DNA of 64,000 bases, taken from Madurella fahalii. Lineage: Eukaryota > Ascomycota > Sordariomycetes > Sordariales. Under the pieces are notes generated by a model. It ran no database searches and was not told where the DNA came from. It was given only the letters and a program-made list of their open reading frames with translations. Made by a program: the position numbers and the translations under genes. Location: contig CM056875.1 in NCBI GenBank assembly GCA_029876055.1, positions 2,790,001-2,854,000 of the forward strand, given 5' to 3'. Of the stretch, positions 31,591 to 43,886 are shown piece by piece (positions within the stretch are counted from its first letter, which is position 1; each line of letters starts with the position of its first letter).

Positions 31591-32813
31591 CTTGTCGGTT
31601 GGATGGTAGAAGGAGGTTTGTATTTTAATGGGGAGGATTGGGTGGTAGGAAGGAGAGAAAGGAAAGGTACCTTGAGGTAATGTTCATGGGGAGGGTTGAT
31701 GGGTTGTGTCCTTTGTTACGCTAGCGTGGTGCCCAATGAGTTGGGCAACGAGGCGCTAGTCGCTGTTTAAGATAATGACTTGTGGTTGGTCGTCCGCTGT
31801 CCAAGCTGTTTGCCATCACCCAAACCCGAAAGCTGACCACCACAAGCTCCTACTTGGAGCGGGGCTCCAGGGTTCAAACGATGCAGACAAATCGAGGAAG
31901 CTGCAGGTAGGTAACTAAGATAAATCGGCACGAATCTCCCAAAGGCATTTAGAACTGCCGTCCACCATAATCTATGTGTCGGACTCACAACCGCTTCTCA
32001 GATCTATGTAAGGTAATTAGCTGCTCTTGGGTCATTGTACCGTTCTGCTGCTCTCGGCAGCGGGGTACGTCGGCGCCCTCGGCCGCCGCGCGCGCTCAGG
32101 CCCGATTCTTGTAAGCCACGTTGATCCAAACACGGACCCCAGCTGTCCGTTTGACTATGGGGATGGTGACAATATTGCTTGCGCTTGCACTGCATTGTAT
32201 ATTCCACATCCTCCCCATATGGTAATTTTTGTAACACCATTGTGTTGGCAGCTAGTAAGTATCTCTCCAGCCCAGTTCCTGTAATTAGTGGAATTCCGAG
32301 AGAGTACGGCTCGATGACAGCGGCTTCTAAACAAACGCCCGACTAAGTTTGTATGTACCTGTGACCTCCGCGTGTATCTGTCCCTTACCTAACCTGGCAA
32401 CACTATCGCGACGCCTAACCTTGCCTAGCTCGTCACATGGCCCCATCCTGGAAAGCCTCCATTGTCATCTCTGGCACAAAGTTTCATTCTGCCGGCTTCG
32501 AGGGGAGAGTTGTGGCTGTGGTGGGTATTAGGTAATTAGATAGTGGAGGCCATTGTGACCCCTACTTGCTAGGCGTGAGGGACATACCAATGCACAGAGC
32601 TACAATACATTTATTAGCGGGCCTGAGCACTCGAGATAGAGCACTCGAGACAGCCCAGGATTACCTAAGACACAACGCTCATAGTACGAAACTCGAACAA
32701 GAAGCTTCCACGACGTGGCGGTGAGATTGAATATAACAACCCAGGGAGCTTCTATTCTGAACCTAGTACTCTGATGACAGCCCAATATTCAACCTCTAGC
32801 ACATTTATCGCCT
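31591..32813. other. intergenic
   Basis: No supported gene. Left part is the APH-like gene's promoter; right part is the 3' flank of the Clr5-ankyrin gene. Confidence 0.4.
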
Positions 32814-35800
32814 TCATCCTCCCCACATTGGGTCAACGCCTCTTGTTAACACAGCCACGGTCTTTTCCATATCCTGAGAGACGGCCACATTGTCATTCCC
32901 GCTTGTGTCGAGTTCAACATCCGTTCTTTCCCACAAGATCGGTCCACCGTGATCGCACTGCGTATTTTCCGTATCCCACTGAATGAACTCGTCGATAGAA
33001 TCGTGGCCAACTACCGTTCCAACAATTGTCGCGCTTCGTTGGCGTGCTTCGTCCCCCTCTACCAATTCCCGGGGCCACTCCTCCACTCCATACTCATGCA
33101 TGATATTGCACCTCGTCCACTTGGTTGATTGAGAAGCATAGAGGTTGAGTTCCCGCATCAATTTCTCGTCTTTCTTAGTCCATTGCCGGTGTTCCCTTAG
33201 AAATTTGGCCGCGGTGAAGTGACCTTCGTATTCAGTAAATTTGATTGAGCGAATGAACTGCAGTCGACCGGTTCCGGTGGTTTTTGCTCCGTGTTGGAGG
33301 AGCAACTCGATCATGTCGATTCGGCCGTGCTCCGCTGCACCTTCCAGGGCAGTTCGGCCGCCATACTTTGCCGGTGCCGCGTTCACATCGGCTCTTTCAA
33401 GGTCGTAATTGTCGCTGGGCGTGCTAGTACCATCACCCGCCCAGCTAATGGTGGATCCCAGCAGTAGGTCAGTAAATGCATTGGTACCAAACAAAAACAA
33501 GGCCTGTAGTTTGCCTTTAAAAGCGAAGTACGGCACGGGAAAAGGACATACCATCCCGGCTCTAATAACAACCTCGCGATTCCAACGTACCCCTTCATCG
33601 CGGCAATCTGAAGAGCGGTAGCCCCATAATTGGCCGGGGATGCGTTGACCTCGGCACCGGCTCTGAGTAGAATGCTGATAATGTCCAAATCTCCTTGCTC
33701 CACCGCATGTTGCAGTGGGGTGCGAAGAGCAGCGAGGCAGTACCTCACATCATAGTTCACAGGTAGCCCTATAGCTAACAAGAAGCGGATCATGTCGGTG
33801 TTTCGGCGGGTTATAAGCCTGTTGAGCATGGAGCAGGCAATCGCCACGTCGGCAGCCGTCTTACTTACCCCGACAGTGAAACCCCTCTCCCGTAACGCTG
33901 ACGCCATCAACGTTGCCGATGTTAAACTTCTCTCTCCTAGCATGATCCATGTCGCCCAGTCCGGCTCATATCCGTGGCCGAGAAGAAACGTGAGTGCAGC
34001 TGCATCATCGGCATCGATCGCGAAGAAAAGTGGGGATCCTTTCGATGCCATCTTTTCGTGCCAAAAAGGCCCGACAAAAATATCCAACGTGTCTCCATCA
34101 TGGAGCGGCAGAACACACGTCGGAAAGCGTGGTAGCGCATGCAAGAGCAGGGTTAAGAGTCCTGGCCGGATCGAAAATTTCCGGGCTGCCAGCCCGACGG
34201 CGGTGGCCTCTAGTAGTTGGTTTGTTGGATGACTTTCAGCTCCATGGCACGGTCGTTTGGCAAGCATAGCCTTCACTATCTCAAGGTTATCGTCAACGCC
34301 CCCCGCAACGGCCGCACACAAGGATCCCGGATCGTATTCCGTTACAACTGTCGAAAAGACTTTCTCAATCACAGACTTCTTTCCGGACAGAATGGCTAAC
34401 TCGAGTAGCGATTTTCCAGAACGCAATCTTGTAGGTAAGCTCGGTAGAGTATTGAGCAGCATTATCGAAACATCTTCGGACGGCAGACCCAGGATTTGTG
34501 GAATATCATCCACTTCCATCTTCAGCCCGTGGCTGAGGAATAACCTAGTAGCGCAGGACAGGAGTTGATGATCGTCCTCCCGTGAATTAGTTAAGTTCCC
34601 GAGGTGCCGTTGACGAACCACAACTCCCGTAGCCTGAGTATTTGGAAAGAGATTGAAGAAGATGGACTGTCCCAAACCGTTTCGACAAGACACATCTGCC
34701 CCTGCGTCCAGTAAAGCAGAAAGCAGTTTCGTGCCGCAACGCCGTAGTCCAACCGAATCAACGGCCATATAAAGCTCCATACCATATAGCTGAGCGCCTT
34801 TCCGAAGGAGATACAACGCAATTTCGTCATGACCGCGAGTTAGGGCTAGTTCAAGGGGTGTCGTGAATCCGGGAGCCGTATGCCCTATACGCTGAAACCC
34901 GGCCCTTTTGCGGTGTCCAGTCAGCAGAATCGGAAAAGGTAGTCCAAGGAGATTTGGCCATGCATATATGTCTAGCGTGGCCTTCGCGTTGACTTCGGCG
35001 GCGTGTCTCCGAACGCAGAAATCCACGATAGGGTCATGCCCGTCTAGGCAGGCAAAGTGTAGCGGGCGTACGATTTCTGTTGACCCGTCCTCGGAAAATT
35101 CGCACCCAAGGTCCAGGAGAGCTTTGTACGTTTTGAGACAACCACTTCTCGCGGCTGCGTGGAGCGGTGATATTCCGAATTTGTTCCGAGAATTGATGTT
35201 GACCGAGGATATCTGGGACAGGAATTGCACAACGTCGTAGTTGCCCGCCCTCGCCGCTGCAATAAAAGCATCGGCAGTGATCCAATCCTCGACAGATAGC
35301 ATGGCTGTCTGAAAGGCCGAGATCACGCAGCTGATTAATGTGATTGCTCTTTTGTTCCTCACGTCGTCGGTAGAACTTTTACCGTAGAAGCCGGCCGCAG
35401 CGGTGAAAGCTGTTGCTTCATGGACCCAAAGATCGCCTCTAAAGTCCTTGTAGTAGTGCCTGAACTTAATATCGACGCCTCGGTCAAGTATGGTGCTGAC
35501 AAAGTGAGGATCCCCTAGACGGAGCGCGATGATCAGGAGAGGCTCGGAGTCGCCCACCAAGTTAAGCGTGGCCCCGTGATCCATAAGCAAGTGAGCAACA
35601 CCTACAGCTTGACTTGCGAAAATCTGGCTAGGACGAACTGGCGGGGCCCAATGACCAGGGGCCTCCCAAGAATAATTCCGCTCCAGTGCTAAGACGAGTG
35701 GCCTCTCCGAGTTTGACGGCGGCCTCAGGTCCGCATTCGCGCCATGTTTCAGCAGCAACCGAAGTGCCTCTGTTCGTAAAGAGGATGTCAAAACCTGGAC

Positions 35801-37048
35801 GGGAGTGACAAGGACTGGCCCAATATGATCCCCCCCCCCAAAAGCGAGGGGTCGCCAGCAGCGGAGTCTCAGGGTCATAGCCAGATGTAAGAAACCATTC
35901 AATGATAACCTTTGCGCCCTCGTCTTCCCCTCTCGCCTCGATCCAAAAGGCTGCGGCCCATAACTTGTCAAGAAATGCGGAAACAGTCGTGGAGTGCGAG
36001 GTTGGTATGTTAAGCAGGTACTTGCGTGACAGCAGTCCAGAATGACGGAGCACGGCTGAGACGACATCCCATGCCCCATCGTTACCGAGCAAGTTCAAAG
36101 TGCCGTTGGAAACCATAAAAATGATTACGCCCAAACAATGATGGAGGAAATCTAATCCTGATGGCCCGGTGATCGCTCCGGCGCGGTAGAGGTGCTCTCC
36201 TTTGTAAGATTCGGGCATGACGATTCCAAGGCCGGAGGCAAGCTGCTGGAGTCCAAGGCCCATGCCGCGGATTCCCAGCGCCCCAAGTCCTCCTTTCCGA
36301 GACATGTCCTGGAATGCTTGCTGAAGCTCATGTTTGGAACCGGTACCTTTATTGGTATGACCTGGTCGCGGCAAGAGAACGGAGAAAAATTCTGATCCGG
36401 TTAGATTACCGACGCTGAAGACATCCTTTGGAAACTGAACATACCGGGAGCAAAGACCGTTTGGAATTGAACCCATGGGAGCGTCTTCGGCCAGTCAAAT
36501 TCCAGGTGGACTGGAGGAGGAGTGGATATGGTGACGGGGAGTTCAGTTATCGAGGGAGAGCCTAGAAAATTATCTCTGCGTCAGAACCAGATCATGGGAG
36601 CAGTGCGCGGGGTTTAACTGACTCAGGGTGCTCAATGCTCGATATTTCCATTCTCGGTAGCGGTTCGTCTCCCTTTCGACCTTAGCCGGATCGAGTCGCT
36701 TGAGGCTGTGAATCACCAATGACTCTTTGCCTTTTCTTCGGCGCTGTTGAATGACGTTGTCGACCCGTCTCCACGCTGTCGCGTCCAGGTTGCGCCGGAA
36801 TCCCCACTGTTTGATTTTGTACTCTAATTGCGGCTTGCTAGAATCCAAGACCCGTCAGCCCCGTACCTAAGAAGGTAGGGAATAGGATTGCGCAATACTC
36901 ACGTTACAGTGCGCTGCAACATCCTTCCCACCTCATGCACTAGGAGCTTGAGCGGCATCTCGTCGACGATATACAATCGCCAAATGGTGTTCTTCAGTTC
37001 GAGCCATTTTGCGTCGGAAGGCTGTGATTGTAGTCCTGGCTGGTCCAT
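32814..37048 (-). CDS. Clr5-domain ankyrin-repeat protein, one-base frameshift in a C10 tract
   Basis: Large predicted protein (about 1,305 aa) with an N-terminal Clr5 domain and many ankyrin repeats. Exons (minus): 37048-36903, 36837-36623, 36561-36445, 36361-33552, 33444-32814; introns of 65, 61, 83 and 107 bp with CTGAC/CTAAC branches. Clr5: KWLELKNTIWRLYIVDEMPL, then KPQLEYKIKQWGFRRNL across the first splice; downstream LEFDWPKTLPWVQF is typical of this family. Ankyrin motifs include ALRLLLKHGANADLRPP, GISPLHAAARSGCLKTYKALL, TALQIAAMKGYVGIARLLL and TALEGAAEHGRIDMIELLLQHGA. Exon lengths sum to 3,919. Reading requires nine rather than ten Gs at 35839-35830, where frames FWGG and GDHIGPVLV meet; 3,918 is divisible by three. 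Clr5-ankyrin proteins are common in filamentous fungi; some are suspected regulators, but the role here is unknown. The last splice is the least certain. Confidence 0.7.
35830..35839. repeat. C10 homopolymer at the frameshift in the ankyrin gene
   Basis: Ten consecutive Cs on the plus strand. Removing one restores a continuous frame across the junction. Either a real slippage mutation or a base-calling/assembly error. Confidence 0.8.
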
Positions 37049-37258
37049 CGAGTGACAGGCGAGGTAAGATACCATAAAGAGTTGAAGTTCGACACGCGTC
37101 AGTGGAGGATTGCTGTTGTCGTTGTCTTAGTGCGCGATGCGGGATGGAGAGACGGGCAGCGACCGGATCTTGAGGGCGAGTACTCTATGCTGCCGTGGCT
37201 AAGTCGAGGTTCAGGTAGGCAGCTGATTAGTCGCTTCCAGTAGTATGCGCCACATTTG

Positions 37259-37420
37259 ACCTGACTGGCTGTCTCCAAAATTGGAAGCCTAAGCCCCGAC
37301 CTGGTTGGTTGTCTCCATAATCTGAAATCCAACCTGGTTGGCTGCCGCCATAATCTGAAGTCAAACCGTCATTGGCTGTCTCCAGAATCTGAAGTCCAAT
37401 TTAACTGGTTGCCGTTTCAC
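37259..37420. repeat. degenerate minisatellite upstream of the Clr5-ankyrin gene
   Basis: Four to five imperfect copies of a 33-40 bp unit with core TGGTTGGCTGTCTCC followed by ATAATCTGAAGTCCAA. It lies 210-370 bp upstream of the minus-strand ATG at 37048. Several copies contain ATTGG, the complement of CCAAT. Confidence 0.75.
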
Positions 37421-37703
37421 GAAAATTGTCAAAAACGCGAACCAACCAATCAGGCTTTAACTTGCTCGGTTTGCTCTGCACGTCCTGGTTTTAATCTTTT
37501 GTCCACTTCGTTGTGTGCCCGGGAAACCAGTTGTTGCTTAAATCTTCAAGTTTTATCAGAGCCAAGAATCCTGAGCAACTTGTCTTCTCTACTCTCCCAA
37601 TATTCTTTTGATATCCTCAGACGAAACTCAAGTGATTTCTTATTCATCACAGGTAGCCGCTTTTACGGTCCCCCTAAGGCCAGGCTCGACTTCGGCTCAG
37701 TGG

Positions 37704-37726
37704 AAAAAAAAAAAAAAAAAAAAAAA
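37704..37726 (+). repeat. A23 homopolymer
   Basis: 23 consecutive As. No retroelement coding sequence is visible directly upstream, so a retroposition origin is not supported. Confidence 0.8.
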
Positions 37727-38719
37727 TGTTGTCACAATTGACGTCCCTGGTTGGTCAGACAGGATACTAATCGCAACCTTCATATGACCTGTCAAGCACG
37801 GCCAAGTCCACGTCCACCAAATGAGGGGCCGATAAGACGATAATAAGAGAGACGGGAGCACAGTCGACCGGTCCAAAAACCACCGGGCTACCCCACCGAT
37901 CACCGCGACTCCAAGTGAGACTGAATGAGATACTGTAGATCTCTTAAGTACCAGGAAAGGCTGTCCCCGCCACCGATACACATTGGCTCACCACGTCGAC
38001 TCATGCAATGACCGCGATCCACCAAACCACGAGGGTCAAACGTAACGCTCATGCAGCGCTCCAGCCATCATCGCCAATTGGTGTGTGGATGACTATGGTT
38101 GGTGAGGGCAGCTTTTACGTAAAGACCAACAGTTATTAGTTCCTGAAATGGATGAAATGGGTTGACATGGCACTAACATACGTCTCAAGAAAGCTGCATG
38201 TCCTGGTGTCTCCGCTTAATAACACGTTCACAACGCTTCTCGCAATCTATCTCCAGCCATGATCACACTTCTTCCCATTTCATATTCAGCGCCAAATCCG
38301 GAGCCGGTTCGACAAACGATCTAGAACTCGATCAAGGTGTGGTTCGCAGAGCCTAGACCTCAAAAGCGCCCGGCCACCAAGTATAGCATCCTGCAGAATT
38401 GTCGCCCGGAACAGCTAGGCGCGTGGCGAATATGGATTGTGGCATCGAGCTGAACTGCGTCCGACAAATCAGGCTCGCTCTTGACATCAGCGATATGCCA
38501 TGAGCAGCTACACCAAACCTCAGGTTGGTGGGGAGATTTTGGCAGGGCTGCGTCAGGTCCGTCTTGCTTGGGCGTGTCGAGTCTTGGATGAAAAGATTAC
38601 AGAGGGGCTACTGGTCGTTGATAAAGGCACGTGTCGCTCCCTAAGCCAACTCCCACCCTTTTCCCCTCCGTCCACCTCTCTAGCTACACACAGGTAACAG
38701 TCGCGTAAGCCCACGTACA

Positions 38720-41700
38720 ATGGCAGAGCAAAGCGACACGTCGGTCCTTTGGACTCTCGAAAGCTGGGCCGAGGAATACCAAACCCACGCCAGGTCACAC
38801 ATCTCAGCCCTCAACTCCGGCATCAAGAACCCGGCTGCCCATATCCAGGAGCAACTAAACAACGACTGCATCTCCCTCCTCCGCAGCCGCTGGACCGACC
38901 TTCTCTCCAGCGATGACTACAAACTGAACCGCATTGCGGCCACAGCCGCGGGCGCCCTCCCCTTCTTCCGCACCTGGGCGAACCGCGAAATCGGCAAAGA
39001 CTTCACCAAGACCACACTCAGCGCCTTTGGGCTTGGAGATCCAGACAAGTTGCAGCAGCTGCAAAAGTCGTTCCAGGGCCACTTCAACTCCAAGACGCAG
39101 ATGGCACTGGGTCTGACGTGGATGGCGGCCGAGGAGACGGCCAAGGAGCTTGTCCGGGACACGGCGGCCGACGCGTCGATTGATCTGGTCCATCTCAAGC
39201 CGATTGTCGGGCAGGCGATTTCGATGACGGTGGCGTACCATCGCATGGAAAACAAGATGGACAAGATCCTCGCGGCGGCGTATGAGAAGGCCGAGGTGGT
39301 GCATCAGGGGCTGGTGATTCCGCATGTTTTGCGGTTGATACGGTAAATGCTCCCTGGAAGTAAAGATCTTGTCTGAAACTGACAGCCTGTTAGCAGGGAA
39401 CTTGACCGAAAGGTGAGGAGTCTCCAGCCAAAGAAACCCAAGTTGGAGCAAGCGACGACGTCTTCGACATCGCCTTCCGCCGATAAGGATGAGCCCGCGC
39501 CGTTCAAATGCCACCATTGCAATACCTGTAAGGCGCTTACTTCCTAGTGTGTCTTATTGCTCGCAGATATTGACGTTTGAGTTTGCAGATATCCTTCCAA
39601 ATGTGCCGTGTTAGGTCGAGCGGAAAGGCAGCATCAGCTCACGATCGAAGGTCGTCTGCTACCCCTGCGCAACCAAATATCCGGCGGCAAGGCACGCACT
39701 CACAAGGAGCCCGTACGTGCGTGTACAAAAGGAAGTGGTTGAGCAGTCTGTCAGAGGGACTTGGAAATGCGGTAACGGGTCTTTTCGGGGGCGGGACTGC
39801 CTTGTCGCTGGCGGTGTCGCTGGAAGTAAGAAACCGGAAAGTTGACACCGGATTTATGATTGACCGTTATTAGAGTATATGTACGACACTTCACGCGTTG
39901 AATGCTCGTCTTGTGGCGCCAAAAGATGTCTCAAATGTGACAACGGGTCGAATCTCGCCTGCCTGGAATGTCGCTGTGTATGGAAGGATAATCTGTTACT
40001 GGTTATATTTCCTCGGCGACGAGGCATCAAAACGTGGCAAAAAGCGCTCCAGATACTGCCAGACTGCCAAAGGCCGCCGTCGTTATGGGGAAGAAACAGC
40101 GGAAGTAAGTGTCATTGACACTAAGTAACCACTGAGCCCTGAGTCGTTGTGCTGAAGCTAACAACGTCGACACTAGGCTTGTTAACATCCAAGATTACTG
40201 TACCTCATGTAGCAAAGGTGCGTTGAATCACTGGGTTGATGTCTAAACAGCAACTGGTCACTCACCTGATACAACGGTAGAAACCGAGTACGACGAGCTG
40301 TACTGGAGCTCCGTAAGCGACAAGACCTTTTACCTCTGCGCCGGCTGCAAGTCAACTGGCAAGGCAGCAAGTATCAAAAAGCACGACCTGGTTGCCATGA
40401 TCAATTTGGCACTCGCGAGTGATTTGTCATGGAAGTGCGCAGGCAAAGCTTGTCAGGATGAGGCCAGCGGTAAGGTCCCCGCCATCATGCCCGGTTCGAG
40501 GTAGCCTTATCATTTATGATGCTTTTGGCTCCGTGACGCGAAGTGTCTGGCTAACCCTACCCCCTGGAAGAACCATGGTACAGTCCAAAGGTTAGGTGCT
40601 CCAAATGCCATGTCACAACGTGCTTCGCCTGTAACGAGGCCCACGGTAACATCGCTTGTGTATTCTACGGAACGCGCAATAACACCCTGAAGACGCCAAG
40701 GCTCTCAATCGTCCCGACTGAGTGGATCCTCGCCGCAAAGAAGCCGCTAGTGCTATGTTCGTCTTGCGACCGAATTCAACCCCAGGCAGGCATGTTCCCT
40801 GTTTGTGATGGTTGCACGGTTGCTGGTGACAGGGCGGTTTTCTGCCAAATCTGCGTCTCCCATGACAAAGACAAAGCTCATTTGGAGAAGTGCGCGGACC
40901 GTCACTCGGGAACCGCTATGCGCAAGGTGCTCGTTTTGCCTGGTACGGGGAGTAGGAAGGGCTCGTTCAACTGTGCTGTATGCTCGATCAGTAAGTACTC
41001 TCTCGGTTTACAGGTGGTATGTTCAGCTAGATATTTTGTGCTAACAGACCCAAGCATATGACAAGGCAGTGCCTAGTTTTGCCCACCCATCCGAAGAGAA
41101 GGCCGTCTGCTACCTTTGTTTCTTTGCTGCTGGTAACAAGCTGGCCGTTAGCGTTGGCGAGGACAGCTATTTCGCGTTATGTCTTATCAACCGCTCCAAC
41201 CAGTTCAATTTCTCCAACGACATGGTGGCCCAGCCTGTACTCGGCCTTCCCGACCGCGCATACAAACCACCCAAGGAGTCGCTGCAATCCAATGGAATAA
41301 GCTGGGCAAAGGAACAAGGTGCCACGCAGGTCGTCAAGAAGTCCATCAATGAGGCCATCCACTGGCTCACCAACTCCCACATTGGACCCCAAGGTGCAGC
41401 ACAGCTCGGCCTGATGGGGCTGCCTTTGGCACCAGCTGGCGTTGTTGCCTTGCCAGGACTGGATTATCCGCCGATGACAACAGATGATTTTCCTGACAAG
41501 GGATTCGACATGTCGGGCACCGGCCTACCATTATATGATCTACCTTCCTCGTATCTTGGCGGCGCGAGCTTTGGTGCTGTCGGGGTGCCGTCGTACGACC
41601 CCGTCCAGGCAACCAATCCAGGATTCGTGCCAGTGTCGGGCGTTGACACTGGGTACGGAGCACAGATGGACTTTGAGCCAAGTGGAATCCAGACGGCGTA

Positions 41701-41973
41701 TAACCCGGCGTTTTTGGAACCTGGAGGGATGGCGGGGGCCTCGGTGCTATGGGAGGTGATCCAGCGGGGAATGTAATGGCAGGTGGGAGCGGTTTCAACA
41801 CGGCGGACTTGAGCGCATTCGACCAATTCGACAGCGGGGGGTGCGATGGTGGATGGAATGGCAAACCTTGGCTTTTGCTGATGGACTTTGGGGCTCTTTT
41901 TCAGACACTCGACTGGGACCTAGCCGCCAGGTCGTTGCTTCCTTTCCTAGCTGTAGCCCGTTCTAAGAGATGA
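38720..41973 (+). pseudogene. unfamiliar multi-CxxC (zinc-binding) protein gene, with in-frame TAG and a 3' frameshift
   Basis: Exons: 38720-39342, 39397-39527, 39589-39825, 39874-about 39977, about 40053/40073-40104, 40177-40217, 40281-40469, 40571-40990 and 41055 onward. Seven of the eight introns have clear signals; the fourth is ambiguous. The N-terminal 207 aa are helical (SWAEEYQTHARSHISALNSG; MALGLTWMAAEETAKELV) without a recognised domain. Then follows a series of paired CxxC modules: KCHHCNTY, VVCYPCATKY, ECSSCGAKRCLKC, YCTSCSK...YLCAGCKS, RCSKCHVTTCFAC, LCSSCDRIQPQ...VCDGC and NCAVCS...VCYLC. A Gly/Pro-rich tail follows. TAG at 39612-39614 falls inside module 1. The frame ends at 41774-41776, but the next frame (AMGGDPAGNVMAGG from about 41747, to 41973) continues the same Gly-rich tail, pointing to a lost base near the G5 at about 41728. 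Not assigned to any family I know. Confidence 0.6.
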
Positions 41974-42210
41974 TAAATGGATGACGCATGCCTCGTGAAT
42001 GGAAAGGGAAGGAACCACCCCCAGGGAAAATATGCTCTCGTCAGGAAACCACCTCATCTGCCGCGCGAGGTCGCTCTCCATTGGGCTACGCGACATTGCC
42101 GGTTACCCCCGTATGCTTTAACAAATGATAGATCACGTCGGCGTTGAGCAGCAGCGGGCAGTGCTGCTGCCTTGAAGCTCCTATACGTCTATGCCTCGGG
42201 GCAGCACTAG

Positions 42211-42708
42211 GACTTCCTGGAAAGGTTCCTTAGCCAGCCGCCTACCAAGGTTTCGAATCTCAATATCGGCGGGCGGCCTATCCCACGGGCCCTTGTTGAG
42301 AGCAATAGCGCGGACTTGACAGCCGCAATCCGTAACATAACTAGCAGCGGAGTTGTCTTTTCCGGCGTGACATTCAGCGTACCCCCACACTACCCAGAAC
42401 GGGTCGGTGTCAACCCGTACTGGTGTGAGTCGGTCCTCAGTGCTGTCTTCGGCATGTTTTTTAACTGGACGGACTGACAAGCGAACCAGAGGAGCGTAAA
42501 CGCCATCACAAATGATCTCGTACCCCAGCTTGAGCGTCTGACGCCTGGCGGGGCTGTCTATCTCAACGAGTATGACTTTCAGCAGCCTGACAGCGAAAGA
42601 ACACTCTACGGAGCCTATTGGGACAGGCTGAGTGAGATCAAATCCAAATATGATCCGAACGGCGTCTTCTACGCCTTGGGTGCAGTTGGAAGCGAGCGGT
42701 GGGACTGA
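42211..42708 (+). pseudogene. C-terminal relic of a berberine-bridge-type FAD oxidoreductase
   Basis: Plus-strand frame (codons starting at 42211) encoding the C-terminal part of a BBE-like FAD-linked oxidase: GGRPIPRALVESNSADLTAA, then SGVVFSGVTFSV, GVNPYWCESVLSAVFG, FNWTD, and the conserved end TPGGAVYLNEYDFQQPD ... YDPNGVFYALGAVGSERW before TGA 42706-42708. The last block is the BBE C-terminal domain. A stop (TGA 42475-42477) interrupts after FNWTD, where homologues have tryptophan (TGG). Upstream of 42211 there is a stop and no FAD-binding (PP-loop) half, so the gene is both truncated and interrupted. A longer open frame lies antisense (42768-42181) but has no features. Probable remnant of a secondary-metabolite oxidase. 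Confidence 0.75.
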
Positions 42709-43886
42709 GCGACCTGACGGGAGGCTCCGTCGGAAATAAGGAAGTATGCTCCGATGGGGAATGTGCACGTGGTAGAAACAGTACCTTTCAATTTTCTTGT
42801 CCAGACGAATATCGTAGTAGGTACAATGTAAAAAACATTCACGGCGTTCGAGATATCGAAATCAAAAAGTCATTCTCCGGACTCGCGTGTGTTATGAGCC
42901 CCCAGACCCCCAGATGCATAGTATTTAGTACACGAGGATTAAGATGGAATTGGTATTTAAATAATTATCACGCCTTTTCCGCGGCCTCACCTATCCACGT
43001 TGTACGCCAATGTCCGTACAATGCCACTCTCCTTGCTGGCGCCACCGTAAGCGTTCTCCTCGATGGAACTGTTGTGGCTCTGTCTCTTGATCTCGGTCTG
43101 GTGGCCCATATGCGCCGCTGTGATGGCCAGCGCGGCTGTAGGATCTTCAACCGGCTCCTGTGTCTCAGGGTCGTTCCTTGAGAACAGACCATCGTCAAGC
43201 GTTCCGTCTTTGTGTCTTTTGTAACCTCTAGTGTGATGGACCAATGGTGTGCACGACAGCTCCTGACGAGTCATCGGTGGGGCCGGGGGTTCCCCTACCC
43301 TTCCCGCGGCCGGCGAAGAGCGGGCCCAGCATCGGCAGCCACCAGGATGCCGCTGGAATATCCAGCAAACATAATTATGGAACCGTTGAGGAAGCAGAAT
43401 GTAGCGTCGGCCGCGGTTCGGCACTTGACCGTTTGAATCAGGCGACCGAGGTTCGCCGCCGCAGTCCTGTCAAAGAGTGAGCTTGGAACATGTAAGGGGA
43501 ATTGGTCTATGAGCGGAGTAAAACGTACCCTATGCCCAGGGAGAATGGGACAGTAAGGATCCATTTCTTCTGGGGCGACAGCTAGAGTGCCCAAATGGTG
43601 GGCAGCGGGAGGTACACAACCCAGAGGTCGATAGCCACTTGGTTGCCGCATGTACTGTACCATCCAGGGTGATGTCTCAGTTGTATTGAACAGGTCGGCA
43701 TAGCAGGCAAATAGTGAATATGCACGCATCAGGAAACCTCAATATCTTACGCGCTTACCAACTCGCCGGGTCTTCCGAGTTTTTCTAAAACCGCAACGGT
43801 CTCCCCAAGATCATGTATATGGTTCCCCCAACTGCCTGATCGATTCTTGCAGCGTAGACAAAATTGTCGGCAGGATCCTGTTTCAC
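42709..43886. other. region with possible minus-strand coding remnants
   Basis: Two minus-strand frames (43729-43295 and 43424-42987) are protein-like in parts (TSPWMVQYMRQPSGYRPLG; ATFCFLNGSIIMFAGYSSG), and a segment upstream (HDLGETVAVLEKLGRPGEL in a third reading) is too. They may be exons of one decayed gene, but I could not build a consistent model or assign a family. Confidence 0.3.

Larger units (their letters stand above)
37049..38719. other. divergent intergenic region between Clr5-ankyrin and CxxC genes
   Basis: Promoters of both genes. Contains the degenerate tandem repeat at 37259-37420 and a poly-A tract at 37704-37726. No further gene seen. Confidence 0.4.

Noticed and set aside
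34908..35271. Open frames opposite or overlapping the ankyrin exon
   Set aside because: Shadow frames of the Clr5-ankyrin coding exon.
37704..37726. Poly-A tract as the end of a LINE or processed pseudogene
   Set aside because: No reverse transcriptase or spliced-gene remnant upstream and no target-site duplication seen.
39836..39873. Intron 4 of the CxxC gene as evidence for a second independent gene starting at ATG 39879
   Set aside because: The modules before and after are of the same CxxC type and phases match across the splice, so one gene is simpler.
42181..42768. 195-codon minus-strand open frame
   Set aside because: The opposite strand encodes the conserved C-terminal region of a BBE oxidoreductase; the minus frame has no ATG start and no domain.
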